A stretch of 64,000 bases of DNA, from positions 124,001 to 188,000 of the forward strand of contig LSIB01000163.1 of NCBI GenBank assembly GCA_001556025.1, given 5' to 3'. The notes under the pieces are model-generated. The model worked only from the letters and a program-made list of their open reading frames with translations, was not told where the DNA came from and ran no database searches. The DNA is from Rhizobiales bacterium CCH3-A5. Lineage in GTDB: Bacteria; Pseudomonadota; Alphaproteobacteria; Rhizobiales; Beijerinckiaceae. Each line of letters starts with the position of its first letter. Positions within the stretch are counted from its first letter, which is position 1. A program made the translations under genes and the position numbers. Positions 18,800 to 26,649 of this stretch are shown one piece after another.

Positions 18800-19570
18800 A
18801 TGTATCGACTCGAGGGACGGAAGGCGATCGTCACCGGCGCCGCGCACGGCATCGGCAAGGCGATCGCGGCGCGGCTGCTGGCGGAGGGTTGCGATGTCGG
18901 CATTCTCGACCTCGACCCGGAAGCGGCGCAGGCGACGGCCGCGACCCTGAGCCGGACCGGCGGCGTGGTCGCGACGGCGGGCGCGGACGTGTCTTCGGCC
19001 GAGCAGGTCGCGGCCGCCGTGGGTTCCTTGCGCGCGGCGCTCGGCCCCATCGACATCCTCGTCAACAATGCCGGCGCCCTGAAAGTCGGCAAGATGCTGG
19101 ACACCAGCGAGGCCGACTGGCGGATGCATTTCGCCGTCAATGTCGACGGCATGTTCCACATGATCCGCGCGATCGCCCCGGAGATGGTGACGCGGCGCAG
19201 AGGCGCGATTGTCAATATCGCGTCCTGGATGGGCAAGTCGGGCGTCGCCTCCTACGGCGCCTACTGCGCCTCTAAATTCGCGATCATCGGCGCAACCCAG
19301 TCGCTGGCCACCGAGCTCGGCGAATATGGGGTGCGGGTCAACGCGGTCGGCCCGGGCCTGATCGTCGACACCAAGATGCGCGACGAATCCGAGGTGAAGC
19401 GCAAGGCCGAGGGACTGCCCGACGCCTATGAGCGAGCGCAGGCGATTCCGCTGCGGCGTCCGGGCTTTCCCGACGACATCGCCAAGGCGGTCGCCTTCCT
19501 GGCGTCGGAGGAGGCGAGCTACATCACAGGCGAGACGATCAGCATCACAGGCGGCCTCTGGAACGACTGA
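18800..19570 (+). CDS. short-chain dehydrogenase/reductase
   Basis: A 256-residue classical SDR with TGAAHGIG, NNAGALKVG, catalytic Ser in NIASWMGKSG, YGAYCASK and the ending ETISITGGLWND. It begins 14 bp after the previous SDR; a GTG three bases upstream of the ATG could also be used. The two SDRs differ in sequence and probably act on successive intermediates. LDLD after the second strand indicates NAD(H). Confidence 0.93.
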   Translation: MYRLEGRKAIVTGAAHGIGKAIAARLLAEGCDVGILDLDPEAAQATAATLSRTGGVVATAGADVSSAEQVAAAVGSLRAALGPIDILVNNAGALKVGKMLDTSEADWRMHFAVNVDGMFHMIRAIAPEMVTRRRGAIVNIASWMGKSGVASYGAYCASKFAIIGATQSLATELGEYGVRVNAVGPGLIVDTKMRDESEVKRKAEGLPDAYERAQAIPLRRPGFPDDIAKAVAFLASEEASYITGETISITGGLWND

Positions 19571-19597
19571 GGCCCGCCAGACCGACAGGAAGAGCTC

Positions 19598-20560
19598 ATG
19601 CCGCGCTTCAAGGATTTTCGGCCCGCCGGCGTCATTCCGGCGACCCTGCTCGCGCTCAATGAGGATATGAGCATCGACGAGGCCGCGACCCGCAGGCATC
19701 TGCGCGATTGCGCGCTGGTCGAGGGCGTGTCGGCCGTGACGGTCAACGGCCACGCCTCGGAGGTCCATGCCTGCTCCTTCGACGAGCAGAGGCGGATTCT
19801 CTCAGCCTCGCTGGCAGAGGTCGGCGACGCGGTGCCGGTGATCAGCGGCGTCTATGCCGACGGCTCGCTGGAGGCGGCGCGGATCGCGGCGATGGCGGCG
19901 CAGGAAGGCGCGTCGGCGCTGCTGGTGTTCCCGCCCAACAGCATGGCGATGGGCGGGCATCTGCGTCCCGACATGGCGATCGAGCACTATCGCCGCATCG
20001 CCGACGCCACCGACCTGCCGATCATCGCCTTCCAGTATCCGATGGCGAGCCATCTCGGCTACACGTTCGAGACGCTGCTGGCCCTGTTCGACGCCGTGCC
20101 GACGATCGCCGCGATCAAGGACTGGTCGAACGATGCGATGCTGCATGAGAAGCATATCCGCACCTTCCAGAGCCTGCCCCGGCCGGTGAACGTGCTGACC
20201 ACGCATTCCTCCTGGCTGATGGCCTCGCTGACATTGGGCTGCAACGGCCTGCTCTCCGGCTCCGGCAGCGTCGTCGCCGATTTGCAGGTCGCGCTGTTCC
20301 GCGCCGTGCAGGCCGGCGACCTGAAGGCGGCGCAGGCCGTCAACGACCGCATCCATCCGCTCGCCGAGGCCTTCTACGCACCGCCCTTCCTCGACATGCA
20401 CAACCGCATGAAGGAGGCGCTGGTGCTGCTCGGCCGGCTCGACCGGGCCGTGGTGCGCCCGCCGCTGATGAAGATTTCCGAAGCCGAAATCGCGCGGCTC
20501 AGGCGCGCGCTCGGCGAGGCAGGCATTGCGCGCGAGGGCGCGCTGCCGCTGGCGGCCTGA
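19598..20560 (+). CDS. dihydrodipicolinate synthase (DapA) family lyase
   Basis: A 320-residue class I aldolase/dehydratase of the DapA/NAL superfamily. The Schiff-base lysine is in AAIKDWSND and the catalytic tyrosine in FQYPMASHLGY. The N terminus FRPAGVIPATLLALNEDMSIDE matches the family. In this operon, with a TRAP transporter and two SDRs, it is more likely a sugar-acid or hydroxyproline-type 2-oxo acid lyase or dehydratase than a lysine-biosynthesis enzyme. The specificity loop motif GTTGE is replaced by VNGHASE, which argues against DapA itself. Confidence 0.88.
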   Translation: MPRFKDFRPAGVIPATLLALNEDMSIDEAATRRHLRDCALVEGVSAVTVNGHASEVHACSFDEQRRILSASLAEVGDAVPVISGVYADGSLEAARIAAMAAQEGASALLVFPPNSMAMGGHLRPDMAIEHYRRIADATDLPIIAFQYPMASHLGYTFETLLALFDAVPTIAAIKDWSNDAMLHEKHIRTFQSLPRPVNVLTTHSSWLMASLTLGCNGLLSGSGSVVADLQVALFRAVQAGDLKAAQAVNDRIHPLAEAFYAPPFLDMHNRMKEALVLLGRLDRAVVRPPLMKISEAEIARLRRALGEAGIAREGALPLAA

Positions 20561-20604
20561 GCCCGCCCCATGCCCAAGATCACCCCACGCTGAAGGACAC
20601 GACC

Positions 20605-20994
20605 ATGTCATTGCTCGACCACACCTCCATGACGCTCGACAAATGGCGCGACGGCGTGATGACCCAGATGCGCGCCTCGGCCACCGTTGGCGCCCGCCAG
20701 CTCTGCATCTTCGACCAGTATTGCGAGCCGGGCCTGGGCGCGCCGATGCATCTGCATGCGGTCGAGGAGGTGCTGGAGGTGTTTTCCGGCACGGCCGAGA
20801 TCACGCTCGGCAAGGAGGTCATGGTCGTCACCGCCAATCAGTCGGTGCTGATCCCTGCCGGCTGGCGTCACGGCTTCAAGAACATCGGCACTGACACGCT
20901 GCATGTCCGCGCGACGCTGGCGGCCGCGATCTTCGAGGCGTCCTATGACGACCGGAACGAGTTGTCGCGGAGATACGTGCCGGAGCAGCCCTGA
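20605..20994 (+). CDS. cupin domain protein
   Basis: A 129-residue single-domain cupin. Motif 1 is GLGAPMHLHAVEEVLEVFSGTAEI, with His and Glu ligands, and motif 2 is VLIPAGWRHGFKNIG. It ends the TRAP-SDR-DapA operon, 44 bp after the lyase gene. Such cupins may act as epimerases, lyases or binding proteins in the same pathway; the role is not identifiable. Confidence 0.85.
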   Translation: MSLLDHTSMTLDKWRDGVMTQMRASATVGARQLCIFDQYCEPGLGAPMHLHAVEEVLEVFSGTAEITLGKEVMVVTANQSVLIPAGWRHGFKNIGTDTLHVRATLAAAIFEASYDDRNELSRRYVPEQP

Positions 20995-21003
20995 GCCGGA
21001 AAC

Positions 21004-21030
21004 GCAAAAAGCGCCGGGAAACCCGACGCT
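21004..21030 (-). terminator. terminator of tRNA-Gly
   Basis: On the minus strand, AGCGTCGGG-TTT-CCCGGCGCT forms a 9-bp stem with one G-U pair and is followed by TTTTTGCG. It lies about 28 bp past the 3' end of tRNA-Gly. Read on the plus strand the same hairpin lies just after the cupin gene but lacks a T-run. Confidence 0.85.
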
Positions 21031-21057
21031 CGCGAACGTTCTGGCGATGTGATGTCC

Positions 21058-21132
21058 TGGAGCGGGAGAAGGGATTCGAACCCTCGACCCCAACCTTGGC
21101 AAGGTTGTGCTCTACCCCTGAGCTACTCCCGC
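21058..21132 (-). tRNA. tRNA-Gly (GCC)
   Basis: 75 nt including an encoded CCA. The acceptor stem is GCGGGAG / CTCCCGC and the D-arm is TAGCTCAGGGGTAGAGC. The anticodon loop TTGCCAA gives GCC, and the T-arm is AGGGTTCGAATCCCT. Confidence 0.97.
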
Positions 21133-21295
21133 ATCAGGACATGTCGCAGCCGTTTTCCGACGCGAGGCCGGCTTATTGCCCCAAAGCCGAGGGCAGTGCA
21201 AGCGCCTTGTTGAATTCGGCGCATTGAAATTGTTATGCGGCGCAGGCAAGCCCGTTCCTCACGATCGACCAGACGCCGGACGACGCCAGACGACC

Positions 21296-21820
21296 ATGAC
21301 TGCACCGATGACGCCCGACGAACTCTGCGCCCATCTCGCCGCGCAGGGGCTGCCCTTCCACCGCATCGACCACGACGCCGTCTTTACCGTCGCCGAATCG
21401 GGTCGGCATCGCGAGGGCATGGTCGGTCTGCATACGAAAAATCTGTTCCTAAAGGACAAGAAGAGCCGGCTGTTTCTGGTCTCGGCCCGCGAGAACGCCC
21501 GCATCGACCTGAAGCGCCTGCATGAGACGCTTGGCGCAAGCGGCCGGCTCTCCTTCTGTTCGGCCGAAGCGCTGATGGAGCATCTCGGCGTCACGCCGGG
21601 CTCGGTCACGGCGTTTGCGGTGATCAACGATCGCGCCGGCGCAGTCACCATGGTGCTCGACCGCAACCTCACGATTGGCGAGCCTGTGAACTTCCATCCG
21701 CTGATCAACACGGCGACCCTGCGCATCGCGCGCGACGACATGCTGGCCTTCCTGCGCGGGACCGGCCATGAGCCGTTGATCGTCGATTTGCCGACGCCGC
21801 CCGATGGACAGAACGGCTGA
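21296..21820 (+). CDS. prolyl-tRNA editing (YbaK/ProX-like) protein
   Basis: A 174-residue protein of the YbaK/EbsC superfamily, in the ProX/PrdX branch that hydrolyses Ala-tRNA(Pro). Seen are FHRIDHDAVFTVAES, GMVGLHTKNLFLKDKK (with the conserved Lys in LKDKK) and VTPGSVTAFAVIND. The ATG at MTAPMTPDELCAHLAAQGLP gives the normal family length; the longer upstream frame is not supported. Confidence 0.92.
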   Translation: MTAPMTPDELCAHLAAQGLPFHRIDHDAVFTVAESGRHREGMVGLHTKNLFLKDKKSRLFLVSARENARIDLKRLHETLGASGRLSFCSAEALMEHLGVTPGSVTAFAVINDRAGAVTMVLDRNLTIGEPVNFHPLINTATLRIARDDMLAFLRGTGHEPLIVDLPTPPDGQNG

Positions 21821-21890
21821 TCCTCCCCATCTAGGAGAGGGTTGAGCCCATGACCGCCGACCACCGATCTGATTGCGACGAGGACCATCC

Positions 21891-22790
21891 ATGCTGGGCA
21901 CAGACGCCGTGGCCGACCAGGCCGGCCTGATCAAGGACACGACCACTCAAGGCTTCCGGCAGGATGTCGTCACCGAGTCGATGACGCAGCCCGTGCTGGT
22001 CGATTTCTGGGCGCCGTGGTGCGGCCCGTGCAAGCAGCTCACGCCCGTGATCGAGAAGGTGGTCAAGGACTCCAGGGGCAAGGTCAAGCTCGTCAAGATG
22101 AACATCGACGAGCACCCGCAGATCCCCGGCCAGCTCGGCATCCAGTCGATCCCTGCCGTAATCGCCTTCAGGCAGGGCCAGCCGATCGACGGCTTCATGG
22201 GCGCGCTGCCCGAAAGCCAGGTCAAGGCCTTCGTCGAGAAGCTGGTCGGCCCGGTCGGCCCCGGCCCGAGCGCGGAGATGGTGGCGGCGGCCGAAGCCGC
22301 GGCCGAGGCCGGCGATGCGGCCGGCGCAAGCGAGCTCTTCGCCGGCGTGCTGGAGCTGGAGCCGGAGAACCTCGCCGCCATTGCCGGCCTCGCCCGCCTT
22401 CATCTCGACATGGGCGATCTTGACGGGGCCAAGGGCATTCTCGGCATGACGCCGCAGGCCAAAGCCGCCGATCCGGCGATCGCGGCTGTCCGCGCCGCGA
22501 TCGAGCTCGCCGAGCAAGCCGCCGATCTCGGCGACACCGCCGAGCTGGAGGCCAGGGTCGCGGCGAACCCGAAGGACCACCAGTCGCGCTTCGATCTGGC
22601 GGTGGCGCTCAATGCCCGCGACCGGCGCGAGGAGGCGGTCGACCACCTGATCGCCATCATCCGGGCCGACCGGGCCTGGAACGACGACGGCGCGCGCAAG
22701 CAGTTGCTGCAGTTCTTCGAGGCCTGGGGACCGATGGACGAGCACAGTATGGCGGGCCGGCGCAAGCTCTCGACTCTACTCTTCTCGTAA
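21891..22790 (+). CDS. thioredoxin family protein with TPR-like tail (CnoX/YbbN type)
   Basis: A 299-residue protein. The thioredoxin domain (about 18-125) has the active site W-C44-G-P-C47, and an Ala-rich helical C-terminal part (about 130-299) forms the tetratricopeptide-like domain of the YbbN/CnoX family, which works as a redox-sensitive holdase handing clients to GroEL and DnaK. The active site is intact, unlike in E. coli CnoX where it is SQHC, so an oxidoreductase role is likely too. The LON-domain gene follows 20 bp after it, as in many alphaproteobacteria. Confidence 0.9.
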   Translation: MLGTDAVADQAGLIKDTTTQGFRQDVVTESMTQPVLVDFWAPWCGPCKQLTPVIEKVVKDSRGKVKLVKMNIDEHPQIPGQLGIQSIPAVIAFRQGQPIDGFMGALPESQVKAFVEKLVGPVGPGPSAEMVAAAEAAAEAGDAAGASELFAGVLELEPENLAAIAGLARLHLDMGDLDGAKGILGMTPQAKAADPAIAAVRAAIELAEQAADLGDTAELEARVAANPKDHQSRFDLAVALNARDRREEAVDHLIAIIRADRAWNDDGARKQLLQFFEAWGPMDEHSMAGRRKLSTLLFS

Positions 22791-22810
22791 AGCCGAAGGA
22801 AGCACCGCTC

Positions 22811-23482
22811 ATGGGCATGAACGCCGTCTACAACGGAGCCGAGGATTGCCCCCTGGTGATCCCGGTCTTCCCGCTGACCGGCGCCCTGCTCCTGCCGCGC
22901 GGACAGATGCCGCTCAACATCTTCGAGCCGCGCTATCTCGCCATGATCGACGACGCGATCCGCAGCCACCGTATTGTCGGCATCATCCAGCCCGAGCCCG
23001 AGAGCGGCCGCCAGTCGAGCGCGCCGCCTCTGCTGCATGTCGGCTGCATCGGGCGCATCACCCAGTTCGCCGAGACCGGCGACGACCGCTACATCCTGAC
23101 GCTGACCGGCATCAGCCGCTTCCGGCTCGTCGAGGAACTTTCGGTGACGACGCCCTATCGACAGGCCCGCGTCTCATATGAGGATTTCGCGATCGACTTT
23201 ACCGCCCGCGCCGGCGAGGACGAGGTCGATCGCAACGGCCTGCTCAAGGCGCTGCGCGCCTTCGCCAAGGCCAACGACCTGAAGATCGACTGGAAGGGCG
23301 TCAACGAGGCCCCCAACGAGGCGCTGGTCAACGCGCTGGCGATGATGTGCCCCTTCGGCCCGCGCGAAAAGCAGGCGCTGCTGGAGGCCCCAGACCTGCG
23401 GCACCGGGCCGAGGTGCTTGTCGCGATCACCGAGATCGAGCTGGCGCGCGGCGGCGGCGACCCCGAGACGACGCTGCAGTGA
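22811..23482 (+). CDS. LON N-terminal (substrate-binding) domain protein
   Basis: A 223-residue protein with only the Lon N-terminal domain: VIPVFPLTGALLLPRGQMPLNIFEPRYLAMI, then GCIGRITQF and YILTLTGISRFRLVEEL. No ATPase or protease domain follows. Stand-alone Lon-N proteins are common next to cnoX-like genes in this class but have no firm function; substrate binding for proteolysis is the usual guess. The stop overlaps the GTG start of the MFS gene. Confidence 0.92.
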   Translation: MGMNAVYNGAEDCPLVIPVFPLTGALLLPRGQMPLNIFEPRYLAMIDDAIRSHRIVGIIQPEPESGRQSSAPPLLHVGCIGRITQFAETGDDRYILTLTGISRFRLVEELSVTTPYRQARVSYEDFAIDFTARAGEDEVDRNGLLKALRAFAKANDLKIDWKGVNEAPNEALVNALAMMCPFGPREKQALLEAPDLRHRAEVLVAITEIELARGGGDPETTLQ

Positions 23483-24864
23483 GCGCGCCGGCCAGCGCTC
23501 CCGCCAGGTATCCGCCGCGGCGCGCCGTCACGGCCTGGCTGTTGTTCGACTGGTCGGCGCAGCCCTTCTTCACGCTGATCACCACCTTCGTCTTCGCGCC
23601 CTTCTTCGCCTCGGCGCTCGCGGCCGACCCGGCCTCGGGGCAAGCGATGTGGGGCTACGCCACCGGTTTCGCCGGCCTGTGCATCGCGCTGCTCTCGCCG
23701 GTGCTGGGCGGCGTCGCCGACAGGACAGGCCCCCGCAAGCCATGGATCGCGGTGTTCGGCGCACTGCTGGTTGCGGGCTCGGGCGCGCTCTGGTTCGCCG
23801 TTCCGGGCTCGCCTTATGCCGTGCCGATCGCGCTGACGGGCTTCGTCGTCGCCACCATCGGCGCCGAGTTCGCCACCACCTTCAACAATGCCATGATGAC
23901 GCGACTCGTGCCGCCTGAACGGCTGGGCTGGCTTTCGGGCACGGGCTGGGCGATCGGCTATCTTGGCGGGCTGTTCTCGCTGGCGATCACGCTGGCGCTG
24001 CTGGCCGCCGACCCGACCACCGGCAAGACGCTCGCGGGCCTGACGCCGATCCTCGGGCTCGATGCAGCCGCCCGCGAGGGCGACCGCTTTTCCGGCCCGC
24101 TGACGGCGCTCTGGTTCATTGTTTTCGTCACGCCGATGTTTCTCCTGACGCCGGATGCGCCCCGCACCGGCATGGGGCTGGCGCAGGCCGCAGGCGGCGG
24201 CTGGACGCGGCTCAAGGCGACGCTGGCGGAGCTGCCGCGGCTGGGCTCGCTCGGCCGCTTCCTGCTCGCCAACATGGTCTATCAGGACGCGCTGGTGGCG
24301 CTGTTCGCCTTCGGGGGCATCTATGGTGCCGGCGTCTTCGGCTGGCAGACCATCGAGCTGGGCGTCTTCGGCATCCTGCTGACCGTCACCGGCACGCTCG
24401 GGGCGTGGCTCGGCGGAAAACTCGACGACCGCATCGGCGGCAAGCCGGTGGTGCTGGGCGCGATAGGCTGCCTGCTGCTGGCCTGCCTCGGCATCCTGTC
24501 GCTGGGGCGCGAGACCGTGTTCTTTGTGATCTCCGCCGCGCCGGCGACGCCGGGTGACGGGCTCTTCGCTTCGGCTCCGGAGCGGGTCTATCTCGCGCTC
24601 GGGCTGCTGATCGGCCTCGTCGCCGGTCCCCTGCAGGCCTCCTCGCGCAGCCTGATGGCGAGGCTCGCGCCCGAGGGCCGCACGGCCGAGTTCTTCGGTT
24701 TGTTCGCGCTGTCGGGAAAGGTCACGTCCTTCATGGGGCCAACGCTGGTGGCGCTGGCGACGACGATATTCGCGAGCCAGCGCGCGGGCCTCGCCGTGCT
24801 GGTGGTGTTCTTTCTGGTGGGCGGGGTGCTGCTGGCCGGCGTACGGGTCCAGCGGGCGAAGTAA
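23479..24864 (+). CDS. MFS transporter, UMF1 family
   Basis: A 461-residue integral membrane protein with about 12 helices. The N terminus TAWLLFDWSAQPFFTLITTFVFAPFFAS is the signature of the UMF1 (Atg22-like) group, and the loop GGVADRTGPRKPW is the MFS motif A equivalent. The substrate is unknown; Atg22 exports amino acids from the yeast vacuole. The start is the GTG that overlaps the preceding stop (GTGA), indicating translational coupling. Confidence 0.9.
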   Translation: MSAPASAPARYPPRRAVTAWLLFDWSAQPFFTLITTFVFAPFFASALAADPASGQAMWGYATGFAGLCIALLSPVLGGVADRTGPRKPWIAVFGALLVAGSGALWFAVPGSPYAVPIALTGFVVATIGAEFATTFNNAMMTRLVPPERLGWLSGTGWAIGYLGGLFSLAITLALLAADPTTGKTLAGLTPILGLDAAAREGDRFSGPLTALWFIVFVTPMFLLTPDAPRTGMGLAQAAGGGWTRLKATLAELPRLGSLGRFLLANMVYQDALVALFAFGGIYGAGVFGWQTIELGVFGILLTVTGTLGAWLGGKLDDRIGGKPVVLGAIGCLLLACLGILSLGRETVFFVISAAPATPGDGLFASAPERVYLALGLLIGLVAGPLQASSRSLMARLAPEGRTAEFFGLFALSGKVTSFMGPTLVALATTIFASQRAGLAVLVVFFLVGGVLLAGVRVQRAK

Positions 24865-24868
24865 CGCC

Positions 24869-24910
24869 TGTCATTCCGGGGCGGCCCAAAGGGCCGGACC
24901 CGGAATGACA
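24869..24910. terminator. bidirectional palindrome between convergent genes
   Basis: TGTCATTCCGGG and CCCGGAATGACA flank an inner hairpin GGCCC-AAA-GGGCC. It fills the 50-bp gap between the MFS gene and homospermidine synthase. It is related in sequence to the CGTCGTCCCGG...CCGGGATGACGG repeats of this order and may serve as a terminator for both genes, though there is no long T-run. Confidence 0.6.
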
Positions 24911-24914
24911 CAGG

Positions 24915-26351
24915 TTATCGCACCAGAATATTCCGGAACTGCCAGGGATCGCTCTCGTCGATGTCCTCGGGGAAGAAGCCCGGGCGGCCGTCCAGCGGCG
25001 TCCAATCCGTGTAGTGCCCGGTCACCGGCCCGAGATAGGGCAGTTGCACCTCCAGGCAGCGGCGGAAATCCATCTCGTCGGCCTCGACGATGCCGGCATT
25101 GGGATTCTCCAGCGCCCAGACCATGCCGGCGAGCACGGCCGAGGTGACCTGCATGCCGGTCGCGTTCTGATAGGGCGCGATCCGGCGTGTCTCCTCGACC
25201 GAGAGCTGCGAGCCGTACCAGTAGGCGCCGCGTTTGTGCCCGTAGAGCAGCACGCCAAGTTCGTCGATGCCGTCGACGATCTCATTCTCCTCGAGGATGT
25301 GGTGCTCCTCCTGCACACGGCCGGCCTGCCCGAACATCTCGTGCAGCGAGAGCACGGCGTCGTTGGCCGGGTGGTAGGCGTAGTGGCAGGTCGGCCGGTA
25401 GACCGGCTTGCCGGTCTCGTCGCGCACGGTGAAGTAATCCGCGATTGAGATCGACTCGTTATGCGTCACGAGGAAGCCGTATTGCGGGCCCGGCGTCGGG
25501 CACCACGACCTGACGCGTGTGTTCGCGCCGGGCTGGAGCAGATAGATCGCGGCCTGGCAGCCGGCCTCATGGGTGCGGCCGTTCTCCGGCATCCAGGTTT
25601 CGTGCGTGCCCCAGCCGAGTTCGGCCGGCTGCATGCCCTCGGAGACGAAACCCTCGACCGACCAGGTGTTGACGAACACGCCCGGCGGCTTGGGCTGGCG
25701 CGCCCGCTGCGTATCGCGCTCGGCGATGTGGACGCCCTTCACGCCGAGTTCTTGCGCCAGCGCGCCCCATTCCGCCCGCGTCTTGGGCTCGGGCGCCTGC
25801 AGGCCGAGATCGGCGGCAAGATTGAGCAGGCCCTGCTTGACGAACCAGGAGACCATGCCGGGATTGGCCCCGCAGCAGGAGACGGCCGTGGTCGTGCCGG
25901 CCGGGCGCGCGTGCTTGGCCGCGATGGTCGCCTCGCGCAGCGCATAATTCGAGCGCGCCGCCGGGCCCTTGCTCGCGTCGAAATAGAAGCCGACCCAGGG
26001 CTCGTTGACGGTGTCGATATAGAGGGCGCCCAGTTCCGAGCAGAACTGCATGATGTCGAGCGAGGAGGTGTCGACGGATAGATTGACGCAGAAGCCCTGA
26101 CCGCCGCCCTCGGTCAGCAGCGGCTCCAGCATCTCGCGGTAGTTCTCGCGCGTGACCGCCTGCTGGATGAAGCGGATGCCGCGCTCGTCGAGCAGGGCCC
26201 GGTCGGCATCGTCGGGATCGATCACCACAAAGCGGGAGCGGTCGTACTCGAAATGCCGCTCGATCAGCGGCAGCGTGCCACGGCCGATCGATCCGAAGCC
26301 GATCATCACGATGGGGCCGGTGATCGTTGCATAGACGGGCCAGGTGGTCAT
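24915..26351 (-). CDS. hss: homospermidine synthase
   Basis: A 478-residue NAD-dependent enzyme that makes homospermidine from putrescine (or putrescine and spermidine), the typical long polyamine of Rhizobiales. The nucleotide-binding motif is GPIVMIGFGSIGRGTLPLI near the N terminus; CCGANPGMVSWFVKQGL and EPWVGFYFDASKG are family segments. The length equals that of the characterised Blastochloris enzyme. The start MTTWPVYATITG follows GAAGGACG; a further 24 residues upstream in frame are not needed. The gene is divergent from the giant RTX gene and convergent with the MFS gene. Confidence 0.95.
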   Translation of the reverse strand: MTTWPVYATITGPIVMIGFGSIGRGTLPLIERHFEYDRSRFVVIDPDDADRALLDERGIRFIQQAVTRENYREMLEPLLTEGGGQGFCVNLSVDTSSLDIMQFCSELGALYIDTVNEPWVGFYFDASKGPAARSNYALREATIAAKHARPAGTTTAVSCCGANPGMVSWFVKQGLLNLAADLGLQAPEPKTRAEWGALAQELGVKGVHIAERDTQRARQPKPPGVFVNTWSVEGFVSEGMQPAELGWGTHETWMPENGRTHEAGCQAAIYLLQPGANTRVRSWCPTPGPQYGFLVTHNESISIADYFTVRDETGKPVYRPTCHYAYHPANDAVLSLHEMFGQAGRVQEEHHILEENEIVDGIDELGVLLYGHKRGAYWYGSQLSVEETRRIAPYQNATGMQVTSAVLAGMVWALENPNAGIVEADEMDFRRCLEVQLPYLGPVTGHYTDWTPLDGRPGFFPEDIDESDPWQFRNILVR

Positions 26352-26576
26352 CGGCAGGCGTCCTTCAGCGAGGCGTTGAACAGGGTATGCGCGGCTCCTA
26401 TGGCCGGAACGGCGACGCGTCAATGATCGCGGCCGCCTGTGTCATCCGCATAACGGATCGTTAGCCGGGCATCGGGCGGCGTCTCCCGCCAGGCCTGCCT
26501 GCGCCGTCGCCCGACTGTCGCGGCCGGGATGAAAAAATGTCCGAATACTTAACAGATCAGGGTTTTGACGCCCGCT

Positions 26577-26593
26577 GTGACGCTCCGCGTCAC
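26577..26593. promoter_or_regulatory. inverted repeat upstream of the giant RTX gene
   Basis: GTGACGC-TCC-GCGTCAC is a perfect 7-bp inverted repeat, 57 bp before the ATG of the giant gene and 225 bp before the divergent hss start. It could be an operator or an RNA hairpin in the 5' leader. The rest of the 298-bp intergenic region shows nothing I can name. Confidence 0.45.
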
Positions 26594-26622
26594 GTCGGAT
26601 TGACCCTTGATCGTCGTCACTG

Positions 26623-26641
26623 CCGGGATCGAACATCCCGG
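26623..26641 (+). promoter_or_regulatory. hairpin overlapping the giant gene's ribosome-binding site
   Basis: CCGGGAT-CGAAC-ATCCCGG is a perfect 7-bp stem with a 5-nt loop. Its right arm ends in the first two bases of the GGAG at 26640-26643, the only plausible ribosome-binding site for the ATG at 26650. Folding would hide part of that site, so translation could be gated. Confidence 0.5.
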
Positions 26642-26649
26642 AGTCCGCC

